A stretch of DNA of 64,000 nt from DASWTL01 sp966250385 (lineage in GTDB: Bacteria > Bacteroidota > Bacteroidia > Sphingobacteriales > Sphingobacteriaceae). Positions 15,879 to 24,780 of this stretch are shown here, piece after piece. Made by a program: the position numbers and the translations under genes. The stretch covers positions 93,229-157,228 of the forward strand of contig CBINHC010000011.1 in the NCBI GenBank assembly GCA_966250385.1, written 5' to 3'. Under the pieces are notes generated by a model. It saw nothing but the letters and a program-made list of their open reading frames with translations, had not been told where the DNA came from and did not search any database. How positions within the stretch are numbered: the stretch's first letter is position 1; the number at the start of each line of letters is the position of its first letter.

Positions 15879-18185
15879 ATGTCTGATAAGCAAATCCAAC
15901 AGCTGGAAGAGACCAATATTAAGAACATATTTCTAAGGTACTTCAGATACTGGTATCTGTTTGCCGGGACGCTGATCCTCTGCCTGACGGCCGCATTTTT
16001 TTATCTGCGGTACGCGACGCGGGAATATGAAGTGACCACCACCTTACTGATCAAGGATGACCGGACCAAGAGCGGTCAGCCGATCCAGGAAATGGACTAT
16101 AATGTGATGGATCTGTTCGTTAAGAAGCAAAACAGCATCGAGAACGAGATGGAGATCCTGAAATCCAGATCCCTCCTTCAAAAGGCGCTCCAGGAACTTA
16201 AGCTGGAGGTCACCTACTATACTCAGGGTAAAATGAAGGAAACGGAGATTTACGGGGCTTCTGTTCCTTTGAAAGTGGAGTACCAGCAGATCAGGCCCGA
16301 GGCCTACCAGGAGGAGGTCGTGATTCATCCGATCAGCAACAATACCTTTAAGCTGGAGGACGGGTCGTCCCTGACCTATTACCGCTACGGACAGGTGATC
16401 AAACGTCCGTACGCGACTTTCGCTGTCAGGAAGACCCCTGCATTCAACCTTCCGCTGAAGCCGGTGCGTATCCAGTTCAATAACCTGGAAAAACTTGCCA
16501 GCAGTTACTCTGCGAGCCTCACCGTTGCACCGGCTAATGTGGACGCAAAGGTGTTGACCCTGAGTTATGTCACCGAAGTGCCGCAGAAAGGCATCGATAT
16601 CCTGAACAAACTGCTCGCGGTTTATAATGAGGAAAATATAGCGGATAAGAATAAGGTGGTCGCCAATACGATTCAGTTCATCAATGACCGCCTGGAAGGG
16701 CTGGCTGCCGAACTTGAGGACGTGGAAGGAACGGTCGCCAAGTACAAGCAACAGTCCGGGATCACCGATGTCAACTCCGATGTTCAGATGTACCTGCAGC
16801 AGAGCGGTGCCTATAACCAGCAGCTGGCCGACCAGGATATCCAGCTGAGCGTTCTGCAGTCCATTGAAAACTACCTGAGAAAACAGGGATCGGACGGGCT
16901 GGTTCCCAGTACGCTGGGCGTCGAGGATGAAGGGCTTCAGAGCATGATCAGCCAGTTCAACAACCTCCAGCTTGAGCGGACCAGAATTCTTCGTACAGCC
17001 AACCCGGATAACCCGATCGTCGTTAATATTAATGAACAGCTGAGCGGTCTGCGGTCCAGTATGCTGGAAAATATTCAGAATATGAAGCGTGGGGTTCAGG
17101 TGACCCGGAATAACCTCCGTGCGAACTCCGGGATGTACCAGTCCAAGATTCAGTCCGTTCCCGGCGTGGAAAAGGACCTCCTCGAGATCAAGAGACAACA
17201 GGGCGTGAAGGAAAACCTGTATCTGTACCTGCTCCAGAAACGCGAGGAATCCACGCTTTCGCTGCAGGCGACCGGCACGAACTCGAAGGTGATCGATCAT
17301 CCGAAAGCCAGCGGATCCCCGGTTAGTCCCAAAACCCAGCTCGTGTACCTGTGCGCGCTGGTCTTCGGACTCGGACTTCCCTTCTCCGGACTATATCTCC
17401 GTGAGATGATGAACGAAAAGATCGAGACCCTGGCCGATGTGGAAAAACTGACCAATGCGCCGGTCCTCGGCGAGATCAGCCACAGCGACAGCAAGGGCAA
17501 TATCGTGGTACGGAAGAACAGCCGGAATATCATTTCAGAGTTCTACCGCCTGATCCGTACGAACCTGCAGTTTGTCACGCAGGGCCGGGATAACCAGGTG
17601 ATCCTGGTGACTTCCAGCATGAGCCAGGAAGGTAAGACGTTCTTCTGCATCAACTTCGCATCCAGCCTGGCGCTGACTGAGAAACGGGTGGTTATCCTCG
17701 ATTTTGACTTGCGCAAACCGAAGCTGCTGGCCGATATGGGCATCAAGAACGACAAGGGGATCAGTAACTACCTGCTCGGCCGGATGACCTCCATCGAGGA
17801 GATCATCAAGCCTTCGAATGTGCTGCCCAATCTTTCAGTGATCGGGGCGGGTTCCATCCCGGAAGATCCGGCTGAGCTGATGATGAATCCGCGTACCGAA
17901 CGCCTGATCGAATACCTTAAGACAAAATACGATTACGTGATCATCGACACCTCACCGGTTGGTCAGGTCGCCGACGCTTTCAATCTGGCGCAGTATGCGG
18001 ACTGCAGCATCTATATCATGCGGTACAACTATACGCTGACCAGCCAGGTGAAAATTTTCAATGACATCTATGAAAATGAAAAACTGAAGTTTCCTATGGT
18101 CGTACTGAACGATGCCAAGAAGGAAAACTTCAGAAAATACGGCTACGGCTACGGATACAGCGCAGGATATGCGATGAATTCCTGA
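15879..18185 (+). CDS. Wzc-like polysaccharide co-polymerase / BY-kinase
   Basis: An inner-membrane protein that controls chain length and autophosphorylates on tyrosine to drive export. In its 768 residues, the Wzz-type region begins with a membrane segment at about 24-43. A long coiled-coil periplasmic part follows (about 260-470), then a GNVR-like region and a second membrane segment at 487-507. The kinase has Walker A SQEGKT (582-587), Walker A' VVILDFDLRKP (604-614) and Walker B YVIIDTSP (about 690). The tail is tyrosine-rich (YGYGYGYSAGY), the usual phosphorylation cluster. It follows the Wza-like gene by 27 bases. No matching tyrosine phosphatase gene is found in the locus. Confidence 0.94.
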   Translation: MSDKQIQQLEETNIKNIFLRYFRYWYLFAGTLILCLTAAFFYLRYATREYEVTTTLLIKDDRTKSGQPIQEMDYNVMDLFVKKQNSIENEMEILKSRSLLQKALQELKLEVTYYTQGKMKETEIYGASVPLKVEYQQIRPEAYQEEVVIHPISNNTFKLEDGSSLTYYRYGQVIKRPYATFAVRKTPAFNLPLKPVRIQFNNLEKLASSYSASLTVAPANVDAKVLTLSYVTEVPQKGIDILNKLLAVYNEENIADKNKVVANTIQFINDRLEGLAAELEDVEGTVAKYKQQSGITDVNSDVQMYLQQSGAYNQQLADQDIQLSVLQSIENYLRKQGSDGLVPSTLGVEDEGLQSMISQFNNLQLERTRILRTANPDNPIVVNINEQLSGLRSSMLENIQNMKRGVQVTRNNLRANSGMYQSKIQSVPGVEKDLLEIKRQQGVKENLYLYLLQKREESTLSLQATGTNSKVIDHPKASGSPVSPKTQLVYLCALVFGLGLPFSGLYLREMMNEKIETLADVEKLTNAPVLGEISHSDSKGNIVVRKNSRNIISEFYRLIRTNLQFVTQGRDNQVILVTSSMSQEGKTFFCINFASSLALTEKRVVILDFDLRKPKLLADMGIKNDKGISNYLLGRMTSIEEIIKPSNVLPNLSVIGAGSIPEDPAELMMNPRTERLIEYLKTKYDYVIIDTSPVGQVADAFNLAQYADCSIYIMRYNYTLTSQVKIFNDIYENEKLKFPMVVLNDAKKENFRKYGYGYGYSAGYAMNS

Positions 18186-18505
18186 CCGACAACATACAAT
18201 ACCTATATAACCGAGGGAAATCCTCACTCATGCACACGATCAGTGATTCCGGCCTTTTACCCGGCCGGGTTCACGAAAAACATCACCGGAGCCGCCCCGG
18301 GTTTCAGAACCCGGGGCCGTGCCCCAGCCCCGATACCCCGGTATCGAAACCTAAACTGCCTCAACTGTCCGGAAAAAATGACCATGTAAGTGGATTGGCG
18401 AAGCCATATCCGGCGGTTAACTAAAGAAGATCAACAAAAAAACACACACTGTAAGTGGATTGGCGAAGCTGCGCCTGCTCATCACTGCAGTACAATCACG
18501 AACGA
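18186..18505 (+). promoter_or_regulatory. Structured intergenic region before the antiterminator gene
   Basis: This 320-base region contains no credible gene. It has a perfect 9-bp hairpin CCCCGGGTT/AACCCGGGG with a 4-base loop (18295-18316), an inverted repeat CGATACC-CC-GGTATCG (18331-18346), and a 20-base direct repeat (separate entry). It may be a leader or an internal regulatory point in the operon (inference); no intrinsic terminator T-run follows the hairpins. Confidence 0.45.
18385..18469 (+). repeat. Two direct copies of a 20-base sequence
   Basis: The 20 bases TGTAAGTGGATTGGCGAAGC occur at 18385-18404 and identically at 18450-18469, 65 bases apart. The second copy ends 36 bases before the ATG of the antiterminator gene. 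The sequence between them is AC-rich. Both may be recognition sites or the trace of a local duplication. Confidence 0.85.
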
Positions 18506-19033
18506 ATGGACCGAGTTTCTGAGATCAAAGCTGCACGAAGCAAACAATGGCGGGTCGTTTACACCCGGCCCCGATGGGAAAAAAAAGTAAACGGACTGCT
18601 TGAGCAGAAAGGCATTGAATCTTATTGCCCAGTGATCAAAAGGGAAAGCCAGTGGGCTGACCGCAAGAAGACAGTCGAATGGCCGTTGTTCAGCGCCTAC
18701 CTGTTTGTCAGGGTCAACGCCCGGGAGGAACTCGCCGTGCGGGAGACCACCGGGGTGATCAACTTCGTGTACCATTGCGGGAAGCCAGCGACCCTCCACG
18801 AAAGCGTGATCGAGGATATCCGTTCCTTCCTCTTGACCTACGATGACCTGGAGACGGTCAGAATCCGGGACCTGAAGGTTGGGGATACCGTAAAGATCAC
18901 AAACGGCGCATTCTGCGATCACACCGGAAAAGTCGTCAGGCTCGAAGGCAAGAAAGTCCTGATGGTGCTGGAGCACCTTGACTGTGCACTCATTACCAGG
19001 GTTACCGTCGGAGATGTAGATCTGGTGGAATAA
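18506..19033 (+). CDS. UpxY/NusG-family transcription antiterminator
   Basis: A specialised NusG paralogue that probably lets RNA polymerase read through the long polysaccharide operon, as UpxY proteins do for Bacteroides capsules. The protein has 175 residues from the ATG at 18506 (MDRVSEIKAARSKQWRVVYT). The NusG N-terminal domain contains RWEKKVNGLLEQKGIESYCP and WPLFSAYLFVRV; the C-terminal KOW domain has VGDTVKITNGAFCDHTGKVV. The frame extends upstream to 18455, but that part is low complexity and overlaps the direct repeat. It lies third in the locus, after the export genes, whereas Bacteroides upxY genes are first. The target site is unknown; the leader hairpins are candidates. Confidence 0.88.
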   Translation: MDRVSEIKAARSKQWRVVYTRPRWEKKVNGLLEQKGIESYCPVIKRESQWADRKKTVEWPLFSAYLFVRVNAREELAVRETTGVINFVYHCGKPATLHESVIEDIRSFLLTYDDLETVRIRDLKVGDTVKITNGAFCDHTGKVVRLEGKKVLMVLEHLDCALITRVTVGDVDLVE

Positions 19034-19113
19034 TTTTCGTTATGAGAAAAAAATTCCACGATTTGTGAAACAAAATGCGTGATGTTGCGCTTTGTATAGG
19101 AAAAAGCGATACC

Positions 19114-19515
19114 ATGAAACCACTGGGACTCTTTATTTCCATGATCCTGGTCATGTTATTCCTGACATCCGGCATGTCGGGAAAAGATGCCGAAGCGCAG
19201 CAGGTACGGGTTTTTAAACTTGGTTTTAAGGAAAAACGACAGAAAATATTCAGAATATACAACCCCGGAAACCAGACGGTCCGGATCAACTCGATCACCC
19301 CGACAGCAGAATGCAGCTGCTCGGTTCCCATCTGGACAACCGGAAGGATCAAACCGGGTAAGTTCGGCAAAGTGATGGTCGTCTTTGACCCGGGCGTATC
19401 CGGATCCGTGGAGATCCCGCTACAGATCTACTTCTATAACAAGGAGGATGTCGTCGATGAAACCCTGACCCAACGGGTTACCCTGATGGTGACCCTTGAA
19501 GAACCCCGGCGTTGA
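19114..19515 (+). CDS. Exported DUF1573 protein
   Basis: A 133-residue protein from the ATG at 19114, with a signal peptide (MKPLGLFISMILVMLFLTSG) and a single Ig-like beta domain. It has the DUF1573 features FRIYNPGNQTVRI, the cysteine pair in AECSCSVP, and the strand KVMVVFDPG. Members of this ASH/MSP-like family are periplasmic or surface proteins of unknown biochemical role, very common in Bacteroidota. An upstream in-frame start at 19075 would bury the signal sequence and is rejected. It sits between the antiterminator and the sugar-nucleotide genes and may be a cell-envelope accessory of the export machine (inference). Confidence 0.82.
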   Translation: MKPLGLFISMILVMLFLTSGMSGKDAEAQQVRVFKLGFKEKRQKIFRIYNPGNQTVRINSITPTAECSCSVPIWTTGRIKPGKFGKVMVVFDPGVSGSVEIPLQIYFYNKEDVVDETLTQRVTLMVTLEEPRR

Positions 19516-19551
19516 TTTCCGATCTGATTTCCCTTCACGTCCGATAACCAT

Positions 19552-19577
19552 GGCTTCAGAGCGATGCTCCGAAGCCT
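19552..19577. other. Hairpin in the gap before the dehydrogenase gene
   Basis: GGCTTC-A-GAGC (19552-19562) pairs with GCTC-C-GAAGCC (19566-19576) around a 3-base loop, with one mismatch, followed by TTTC. It is a weak terminator candidate or a processing site inside the polysaccharide locus. Confidence 0.5.
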
Positions 19578-19692
19578 TTCTGCATATTCCGTATCCGGTT
19601 GCAGCAGGAAACATCCCCGACACTGCGACGTGCCGGGGCGCCGTCGCGTCCTGACCGACAATTATCACCCAACATTAAATAATCATTTTTAA

Positions 19693-20991
19693 ATGGAACA
19701 GAGTATAGAAAATCCAAGAATTGCAGTAATCGGCCTCGGATACGTAGGATTACCCCTGGCTGTTGAATTTTCCAAAAAATATAAGGTGATCGGCTTTGAT
19801 ATCCGTGCCTCCCGCGTCGACGAACTGAAAAGGGGGGAGGACCGTACCCTGGAGGTTTCCAAAGAGAACCTTACGGAAGTTCTGACGCCGACCTGCGATA
19901 CGCCGAAAGGCCTGTATTGTACCAGCGAACTGGATCCGCTGCGGACCTGTACGTACTACATCGTAACGGTTCCGACTCCGGTTGACAAGTTTAACCGCCC
20001 GGACCTGACACCGCTCTACAAGGCCAGCGAGACGGTCGGCCGGGTACTCAAGAAAGGGGACGTGGTGATCTACGAATCTACCGTCTACCCTGGCGTTACC
20101 GAGGAAGAATGCGTGCCCGTTCTGGAAAAGGTCTCCGGACTGAAATTCAATACGGACTTTTTTGCAGGCTACTCTCCGGAACGGATCAATCCCGGCGATA
20201 AGGAGCATACCGTCGCCAAGATCAAGAAGGTAACCTCCGGATCCACACCGGAAGTTGCCGAGCGGGTTGACAGCCTTTACCGGTCGGTTATCACCGCAGG
20301 GACCCATAAGGCGACATCGATCCGCGTGGCCGAGGCCGCCAAGGTCATTGAGAATGCCCAGCGCGATATCAATATCGCCTTTGTCAACGAGCTGGCCAAG
20401 ATCTTTAACCGCCTGGGCATCGATACCCAGGATGTGCTGGACGCGGCTTCCACCAAATGGAACTTTCTGCAGTTCAAACCCGGGCTGGTTGGCGGCCACT
20501 GTATCGGAGTGGATCCTTACTACCTGGCGCAGAAAGCGCAGGAAGTCGGGTATCACCCGGAAATCATCCTGGCCGGCCGGCGTCTGAACGACAGCATGGG
20601 CAGCTATGTGGCCGATGAAGTGGTCAAACGGATGCTGCATAAAGGCATCCAGGTTGTGGGCAGCGATGTACTCGTTCTCGGGTTCACCTTCAAGGAAAAC
20701 TGTCCGGACGTGCGCAACACCAAGGTAATCGACATCGTCCGCAGACTGGAAGAGTACAAGATCAACGTATGTATTCATGATCCGTACGCCAGTCCTGAGG
20801 AGGTTAAGCACGAGTACGGCGTCATCTGCCAGGACCGGGACTTCAACGACCGGAAATACGATGCGGTCATTCTGGCTGTCGCCCACGAAGCTTTCCGGAC
20901 CCTGGATATCACGGAGTGCGCCAAAGAGAACGCCGTCGTATACGACATCAAATGTGCGCTGGCTCCTGAAGCCGTAGACGCCCGATTATAG
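19693..20991 (+). CDS. UDP-N-acetylhexosamine 6-dehydrogenase (TviB/WbpO-like)
   Basis: Oxidises C6 of a UDP-N-acetylhexosamine to the uronic acid in two NAD-dependent steps. The 432-residue protein has the Rossmann motif IGLGYVG at 13-19 and the central-domain sequence FAGYSPERINPGD. The catalytic cysteine is C270 in GGHCIGVDPYYL, and LGFTFKENCPDVRNTK marks the UDP-binding domain. The ending of the catalytic motif (GVDPYYL) and the neighbouring epimerase point to UDP-HexNAc rather than UDP-glucose as substrate. The next gene resembles TviC/WbpP, so the pair likely produces UDP-GlcNAcA and UDP-GalNAcA, the acidic sugars of the polymer. Substrate choice is inferred. Confidence 0.9.
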   Translation: MEQSIENPRIAVIGLGYVGLPLAVEFSKKYKVIGFDIRASRVDELKRGEDRTLEVSKENLTEVLTPTCDTPKGLYCTSELDPLRTCTYYIVTVPTPVDKFNRPDLTPLYKASETVGRVLKKGDVVIYESTVYPGVTEEECVPVLEKVSGLKFNTDFFAGYSPERINPGDKEHTVAKIKKVTSGSTPEVAERVDSLYRSVITAGTHKATSIRVAEAAKVIENAQRDINIAFVNELAKIFNRLGIDTQDVLDAASTKWNFLQFKPGLVGGHCIGVDPYYLAQKAQEVGYHPEIILAGRRLNDSMGSYVADEVVKRMLHKGIQVVGSDVLVLGFTFKENCPDVRNTKVIDIVRRLEEYKINVCIHDPYASPEEVKHEYGVICQDRDFNDRKYDAVILAVAHEAFRTLDITECAKENAVVYDIKCALAPEAVDARL

Positions 20992-21008
20992 ACCTTAACC
21001 TGAACACT

Positions 21009-22028
21009 ATGTACAATACGCCTTACCATCATACCGATCTGAGCAGCTATTCATTCTTAGTCACCGGAGGTGCCGGTTTTATCGGCTCGAACCTGGTCGA
21101 ATACCTGCTGAAATACGGTGCCCGGAAAGTCCGGGTGCTTGATAATCTGGCCACCGGTCACCGCCGGAACCTGGAACCGTTCATGGAGAATCCGGCCTTC
21201 GAGTTCATGGAGGGCGACATCCGGTCCCTTCAAACCTGTGAACAGGCCATGGCCGGGATCGATCTGGTTTCCCATCAGGCCGCACTCGGTTCGGTACCGC
21301 GCTCCATCCAGGATCCGATCACCAGCAATGAGGTCAATATCAGCGGTTTTCTCAATATCCTGGTTGCCGCCCGCAACTCCGAAGTGAAGCGCGTCGTATA
21401 TGCCGCCTCATCGTCCACCTACGGCGACAGCACGGAACTTCCCAAGAGGGAGGAAAAAATTGGCAGGCCGCTATCGCCTTATGCCATCACCAAGTATGTC
21501 AACGAACTGTATGCCGACGTATTCAGCAAGATCTACGGTCTGCAGCTGATCGGCCTCCGGTATTTCAACGTATTCGGTCAGCGCCAGGACCCCAACGGGG
21601 CTTATGCTGCGGTGATCCCGAAGTTCGTGAACCAGCTCATCCGCCATGAAAGCCCGGTGATCAACGGCGACGGAAACTACTCACGGGACTTTACCTATAT
21701 CGAGAACGTTGTCCAGATGAATCTGAAAGCGCTGTTCACTGAAAACAGTGAAGCCGTGAACCAGGTCTACAACGTCGCCTTCGGCGAGAATACCTCGCTG
21801 AATGAACTGGTTGCCTATCTGAAGGAGTTCCTGGCCGCATACGATCCGGCGATCGCATCGGTAGGGGTCGTCCACGGCCCGAATCGGGTAGGCGATATCC
21901 CGCATTCGCTGGCTGACATCACGCGGGCACGCACCTTGCTGGATTACAGTCCGTTATTCTCGATCAGGGACGGGCTGAAGGAAACCCTGAAGTGGTATAC
22001 CCGCGAAAACGCCACTGTATCTGTTTAA
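21009..22028 (+). CDS. UDP-GlcNAc(A) 4-epimerase (TviC/WbpP-like SDR)
   Basis: An extended short-chain dehydrogenase/reductase of 339 residues. The NAD motif TGGAGFIGSN begins at residue 19 and the catalytic YAITK is at 158-162. The segment HQAALGSVPRSIQDP is characteristic of the WbpP/TviC subgroup, which inverts C4 of UDP-GlcNAc or its uronic acid. It follows the dehydrogenase by 17 bases. Together they give a route to UDP-GalNAcA. A plain GalE activity cannot be excluded from sequence. Confidence 0.88.
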   Translation: MYNTPYHHTDLSSYSFLVTGGAGFIGSNLVEYLLKYGARKVRVLDNLATGHRRNLEPFMENPAFEFMEGDIRSLQTCEQAMAGIDLVSHQAALGSVPRSIQDPITSNEVNISGFLNILVAARNSEVKRVVYAASSSTYGDSTELPKREEKIGRPLSPYAITKYVNELYADVFSKIYGLQLIGLRYFNVFGQRQDPNGAYAAVIPKFVNQLIRHESPVINGDGNYSRDFTYIENVVQMNLKALFTENSEAVNQVYNVAFGENTSLNELVAYLKEFLAAYDPAIASVGVVHGPNRVGDIPHSLADITRARTLLDYSPLFSIRDGLKETLKWYTRENATVSV

Positions 22029-22046
22029 GAAGGACCTTTTCTGATT

Positions 22047-23507
22047 ATGAGCTTACAAAAAAAGACCCTGTCCGGCCTGGTGTGGACCTTCGCCCAGCAG
22101 TTCAGCGTGCAGATCATCGGGTTTATCGTCTCGGTGATCCTGGCGCGCGTCCTGGATCCGTCCATCTTCGGAATCTTTGCCATGATGTCCATTTTTATGG
22201 CCCTGGGCAATTCGCTGATGGACAGCGGGATGACCTCCTCACTGATCCGGACCGCAAACGCCGGGCAGAAGGACTACTCGACGATCTTCTTCATGAACCT
22301 GGTATGCAGCGTCGTCTTCTATATCATCATGTTCGCTGCAGCGCCGGCTATCGCGCGATTCTATAATCAGGATATCCTTACCGATGTGCTCCGCGTCTAT
22401 TCTGTTTCCTTCATCATCAGTGCGTTTGCAGGAGTCCAGCGGACCCGGCTTACCAAGGAGATGGATTTCAAGACCCAGATGACGATCCAGCTACCTTCGC
22501 TGGTACTCGGAGCCATAATGGGTATTTCGATGGCCTACCTGGGGTTCGGGATCTGGAGCCTGGTCTGGATGTACCTTTTCCAGTCCCTGGTGTCGACCGT
22601 GCAGTACTGGTTCCGGTCAGGCTGGAAACCGGATTTCCTGTTTGACCGCGAAGCGTTCCGGGAGCATTTCGGGTTCGGCTATAAAATGACCATTTCGGGG
22701 ATCATCAACACGCTGTACCAGAATATCTTTACGCTGATCATCGGAAAGTATTTCTCAGCGGCGCAGCTCGGATTTTATTCCCGGGCGCTGTCCATCCGGC
22801 AGTTACCGATCAGTAACCTCTCGCGGGCGCTCGACAAGGTAACCTACCCGATGTTCGCTTCCATCAACGACAACGATAACAAACTAAAGGCGGCTTACCG
22901 GAAGGTGATGCAGCAGTTGATTTTCTGGCTGGCACCGGCCCTGATCCTGCTGGCGGTGATCTCGGAACCGTTTATCCGGCTGCTGCTGGGGACCAGGTGG
23001 CTGGAAGCGGCCCCTTATTTTTCGATCCTCTGTCTTGCAGGGATTCTGTATCCGCTGAATACCTATAACCTGAATATCCTGAAGGTGAAAGGCCGGAGCG
23101 ATATGCACGTGAAACAGCGGGCCATTAACAAGGGATACAGTGTGGTGGCCATCCTCTGCGCCCTTCCGTTCGGAATCTACGGGTTACTGTTTGTCCAGCT
23201 GCTGCTGTCCGTCATTGAGTTCCTGGTCAATTCATTCTGCAGCGGAAAACTGATCGGTTATCCGCTCCGGGAGCAGCTTGCCGATGTCCTTCCGACGATC
23301 GGCCTGTCCGTATGCCTGGGAATCGGTACTTATTTCCTGGACCAGTACCTGGCATCTTCGTATCAGATCCTGGACATCGTGCGGATCATCCTGTGCAGCG
23401 GCGTATATTTTCTCGCATATCTGTGCTTCAGCAACTTCATACGGATCCCGGCGATCTTCGATTTCCGGCAGATCATGAAGAATATGTTTTCGGTGGCTGT
23501 TAAATAG
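22047..23507 (+). CDS. Wzx-like polysaccharide flippase (MOP superfamily)
   Basis: An inner-membrane protein of 486 residues with about 12-14 hydrophobic segments, starting MSLQKKTLSGLVWTFAQQF. It resembles the WzxC/AmsL branch of MOP flippases (motifs ARVLDPSIFGIFAMM, GFYSRALSIRQLP). It would flip the undecaprenyl-linked repeat unit to the periplasmic side before polymerisation. It is next to the polymerase, as expected for a Wzx/Wzy pathway. Confidence 0.88.
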   Translation: MSLQKKTLSGLVWTFAQQFSVQIIGFIVSVILARVLDPSIFGIFAMMSIFMALGNSLMDSGMTSSLIRTANAGQKDYSTIFFMNLVCSVVFYIIMFAAAPAIARFYNQDILTDVLRVYSVSFIISAFAGVQRTRLTKEMDFKTQMTIQLPSLVLGAIMGISMAYLGFGIWSLVWMYLFQSLVSTVQYWFRSGWKPDFLFDREAFREHFGFGYKMTISGIINTLYQNIFTLIIGKYFSAAQLGFYSRALSIRQLPISNLSRALDKVTYPMFASINDNDNKLKAAYRKVMQQLIFWLAPALILLAVISEPFIRLLLGTRWLEAAPYFSILCLAGILYPLNTYNLNILKVKGRSDMHVKQRAINKGYSVVAILCALPFGIYGLLFVQLLLSVIEFLVNSFCSGKLIGYPLREQLADVLPTIGLSVCLGIGTYFLDQYLASSYQILDIVRIILCSGVYFLAYLCFSNFIRIPAIFDFRQIMKNMFSVAVK

Positions 23508-23529
23508 GCCCCTGACCAACCCAACCACC

Positions 23530-24735
23530 ATGTTTAAAAAGATTGCTGTTACGACGTTGATGATATTCTACATGTATACGTTAACGTTCGATATATTTCT
23601 AAACCAGATCTTCCGGGCGCCCACGCCGATCGTTTTCGGCTTCCCGCTGATCTTTCTCTTCGGAAAACTGCGGCACCAGACGCTGCTCTATGGCTGGCAG
23701 CTGCTCTGGCTGTTTATGGCCTGTTTCCTGTACTACCTGTGGGGCCAGGAGGACATCAAGTCCTTTGTGGTGAATGTCATGACCATCACGACCTGCGGGC
23801 TCTACTTTAACTTTTTCGTCGGCCAAAATGAGAGCCGGTTCAACCGGTCGGTGCTTGCCCTGATGCTCCTGCTGCTGTGTTCCTCGGTGATCATGGTGCT
23901 GAACCATATGTATCCGGTACAGATCAATGCCGTGCGGTCACTGCTGATCGGGGGCCCGATCAAACAGAGTCCGGCCGGCATCACCGACTCGATCTTCAAC
24001 TTCGGATACCACCTGGCTGCGCTGACGCCTTTCATCTATCTCTTCAGTCTGAAGTACCGGTTTCCGGTCCTGGCCCAGTTACTGATCCTCGGCGGTTGCC
24101 TGGTCTTCATCTACCTGGGGATGCAGCGGTCCGTGCTGGTCACCTTTTTCACCGCGCTGATCCTGTTCCTGGTCTTTTACTACCGGGGAAGGGCTGTCTT
24201 CCTGTTCGGGACCATCGGGGTGCTGGGCTTCGTCGTGATGAGCTTTGTGGATTTCAAGGACCCGGGTCAGAGCAAGTACGATAATATCTTCGCCAAGAAT
24301 GAGCGCAATGCGGAGAAGGGCGAAGACCGGAGTAACCTGGTAAAGGAAAATCTGCGGATCTACGCGGACCACCCCTACGGACTGGTGTTCTACGGAAAGA
24401 GCTGGGCGGACGTTACCCGCGGAAGCTTCGTGCTTCGCAACGGCCTGACCTCCCACAATGCATACCTGATGTTCCTGACCTACCTCGGGCCGTTTATCGG
24501 ATTCCTGCTGCTGTTTGCCGTTTACCGGCCGATATTCGTGGCGTTCAAATCCGCCATAACGAATATCAGGGGACCTTCCCAGGCCATGCTGGTCTGTCTC
24601 TGTTTTTCGTTTCTGTCGATCTCGATGAACTCGCTGTTCCATAACGGGTGGATCCTGAACAGCGGGGCGACGATCTTCCTGTATTTTGCTGTCCTGCATT
24701 TCCACCAGATGCACCGGGCTCATGCACGCGACTGA
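23530..24735 (+). CDS. Wzy-like polymerase / O-antigen ligase-family membrane protein
   Basis: A 401-residue, highly hydrophobic protein with about 10-12 membrane segments. A large hydrophilic loop in the C-terminal half (FKDPGQSKYDNIFAKNERNA onward) contains the conserved-looking LTSHNAYLMFLTYLGPFIG, as in O-antigen polymerase/ligase families. It probably joins repeat units in the periplasm. Sequence conservation in Wzy proteins is low, so the assignment rests on topology and on its place directly after the flippase. Confidence 0.8.
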   Translation: MFKKIAVTTLMIFYMYTLTFDIFLNQIFRAPTPIVFGFPLIFLFGKLRHQTLLYGWQLLWLFMACFLYYLWGQEDIKSFVVNVMTITTCGLYFNFFVGQNESRFNRSVLALMLLLLCSSVIMVLNHMYPVQINAVRSLLIGGPIKQSPAGITDSIFNFGYHLAALTPFIYLFSLKYRFPVLAQLLILGGCLVFIYLGMQRSVLVTFFTALILFLVFYYRGRAVFLFGTIGVLGFVVMSFVDFKDPGQSKYDNIFAKNERNAEKGEDRSNLVKENLRIYADHPYGLVFYGKSWADVTRGSFVLRNGLTSHNAYLMFLTYLGPFIGFLLLFAVYRPIFVAFKSAITNIRGPSQAMLVCLCFSFLSISMNSLFHNGWILNSGATIFLYFAVLHFHQMHRAHARD

Positions 24736-24780
24736 CAGCTGCACTGCCGGGCCCCGGGGCCCGGTCTCAATCAAAATTCC

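Noticed and set aside
19750..20886. Long antisense frame of 378 codons opposite the UDP-HexNAc dehydrogenase
   Set aside because: It mirrors the codon pattern of a clearly real gene, has no family features, and similar antisense frames occur over mnmA, wzc and both S9 peptidase genes.
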